From the NCBI GenBank assembly GCA_937903315.1, contig CALCZO010000122.1:1-7109 (forward strand): a stretch of DNA of 7,109 nt. The letters are read 5' to 3'. The stretch comes from an uncultured Alphaproteobacteria bacterium. GTDB taxonomy: Bacteria; Pseudomonadota; Alphaproteobacteria; Rhizobiales; Beijerinckiaceae. The notes under the pieces were generated by a model, which was not told where the DNA came from, did no database searches, and saw only the letters and a list, made by a program, of their open reading frames with translations. The position numbers were made by a program, and so were the translations under genes. Shown here piece after piece: positions 6,044 through 7,109 of this stretch. How positions within the stretch are numbered: position 1 is the stretch's first letter; every line of letters starts with the position of its first letter.

Positions 6044-7109
6044 AAAAGTTCTTCTGCAACCAGACCGTGACTGATGCCCGTTGGGTCGAAGTCCCGTTCA
6101 AGGCAAGGCGGGGCAAGGTGATATCGCTGTGTGACCAGCCGGCTTCCAGACCCACCTTGACCATCGGCGCGGGGGCCCAGACGACGTTCATTGCATAGCG
6201 GGAAATATCAATCCGTCCAGTGGTGGTGGAGCGATTGGGCACGCGGAGGGCATAGCGGCTGGCATAGGCGCTGGTCGATACGGTCTTGCTCCACGCACTG
6301 GTCAGCGAGGCAATGGCGCTCCAGCCGTTGCTGATGTCGCCGCCGGTGAGAAAACCCAGCGCTTCGGTGCTGTCGAGCTGCGAGCCGATGAACACGGGCG
6401 CGCCCCACGTCCCGCCGCCCTGCGCCAGCAGCGTGTGGGTGACGCCGCCGATCTCGACATCGCGCGAACCGCCGATCAGGAAGGCGCTGGCCAGCCGGGT
6501 CGACCCGCCGTCCGCCCGGCGCAGTTCGCGCAACGCTCCCGACGCATGGAACGTCAGCGCATCACCCTCGTAGAGCACGCGGCCGATCATGTCCGGCCAG
6601 CGCGCGCCCGGCGCTGCGGCAACACCGGTGGCCAGCGCCGCAGCCGCATCCGGCGGGTTTTCGACCGCCGCAGTCACGGACAGGCTGTCAGTCAGTTGCA
6701 TCGTATAGGCGAACATCACCGCCTGCCGGGCGGGTGTACGGGCAGAAAAGGAAAAATCGGCGCCGTCGAAAAATACGAAGGTCGAGACATCGCGCCCGGC
6801 CTTCAGCGCGCCGATCGAGACCATGGCCCGGTCCAGCGTCATGTCGGAACCGGACCGATGGGCAATGGTCAGCCCGGCGGCAATGGACGTTCCGTCGATC
6901 GTCGAGATCGCATCCAGCTTGCCAAGGGCCGTCAGGGGAAAGGTCGTGACATGTCGGCCGCGAAGGCTGGTCACCCGGCCTTTCGGCACAGCGTGGGCGT
7001 CGCCGTTGAGACCGGCCGTGACCGATCCGCCGAGCGCCATGCAGGTTGTGCCATCGGCCGTCAGCCAGCCACGAACGGCGTCCTCGTCGAACTCGTCATC
7101 GTCATCGTC
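6042..7109 (-). CDS. Alphaproteobacterial outer-membrane porin (Porin_2 family), N-terminus cut off by the window edge
   Basis: The reading frame is open from the right edge to TGA at 6042-6044: 355 residues, with the signal peptide and first part missing. Marks of Porin_2 are a T-C-M-A-L-G-G-S-V cysteine-plus-strand motif near the start (the C-L-R-I-G-G-x-V pattern), D-R-A-M-V-S-I-G...A-G-R-D-V-S-T-F-V-F-F-D-G-A-D-F in the first third (the porin 'DRAY..AGR..S.F' segment), alternating strands such as DSLSVTAAVENP, and a C-terminal strand ending S-V-T-V-W-L-Q-K-N-F, whose terminal Phe is the usual recognition signal for BAM assembly. The role is passive diffusion of small hydrophilic solutes across the outer membrane as a 16-strand trimer. 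The visible N-terminal part starts with an unusually acidic run, with nine Asp/Glu in the first ten residues. An internal ATG at 7040 is unlikely to be the true start, as the frame and porin similarity continue upstream. Confidence 0.82.
   Translation of the reverse strand, partial: DDDDDEFDEDAVRGWLTADGTTCMALGGSVTAGLNGDAHAVPKGRVTSLRGRHVTTFPLTALGKLDAISTIDGTSIAAGLTIAHRSGSDMTLDRAMVSIGALKAGRDVSTFVFFDGADFSFSARTPARQAVMFAYTMQLTDSLSVTAAVENPPDAAAALATGVAAAPGARWPDMIGRVLYEGDALTFHASGALRELRRADGGSTRLASAFLIGGSRDVEIGGVTHTLLAQGGGTWGAPVFIGSQLDSTEALGFLTGGDISNGWSAIASLTSAWSKTVSTSAYASRYALRVPNRSTTTGRIDISRYAMNVVWAPAPMVKVGLEAGWSHSDITLPRLALNGTSTQRASVTVWLQKNF

Noticed and set aside
5400..6074. Plus-strand open frame of 224 codons opposite the hydrolase
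   Set aside because: Arg/Gly-rich, without signal or motif, while the minus strand encodes a lipobox and a catalytic serine motif.

Overview
The window is GC-rich and gene-dense and looks like part of a chromosome from an alphaproteobacterium, probably of the Rhizobiales. The main taxonomic clue is a porin of the alphaproteobacterial Porin_2 type at the right end. Codon use in the other genes is similarly GC-rich, and I see no insertion sequence, tRNA, rRNA or CRISPR array.

Left block (1-4627, all on +): a compact five-gene operon plus the last codons of a sixth gene. In order it holds the 3' tip of an upstream gene whose TAA overlaps the next ATG; a di-heme c-type enzyme of the MauG / cytochrome c peroxidase superfamily that most resembles MbnH (the 'metallo-mystery pair' enzyme); a small exported PCu(A)C-like protein whose copper ligands are mostly missing; and a complete FecBCD/BtuFCD-type ABC importer (periplasmic binding protein, FecCD permease, ATPase). 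Most junctions are stop/start overlaps (TAATG, ATGA, GTGA), so the genes are probably co-transcribed and translationally coupled. The likely theme is periplasmic metal handling, copper and/or a chelated metal such as a metallophore, heme or corrinoid. MbnH enzymes are known to modify a partner protein, MbnP, so that it binds copper; the truncated gene at the left edge is a candidate MbnP. No outer-membrane receptor, metallophore biosynthesis gene or regulator is inside the window.

Middle (4628-4913): a 286-base convergent intergenic region with two short hairpins and no credible gene.

Right block (4914-7109, all on -): a Porin_2 family outer-membrane porin that runs off the right edge, followed almost directly by a lipoprotein alpha/beta hydrolase of the DUF900 type. 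The hydrolase ribosome-binding site overlaps the porin stop codon, which indicates a two-gene transcription unit making envelope proteins. It is convergent to the metal operon and shows no obvious functional link to it.
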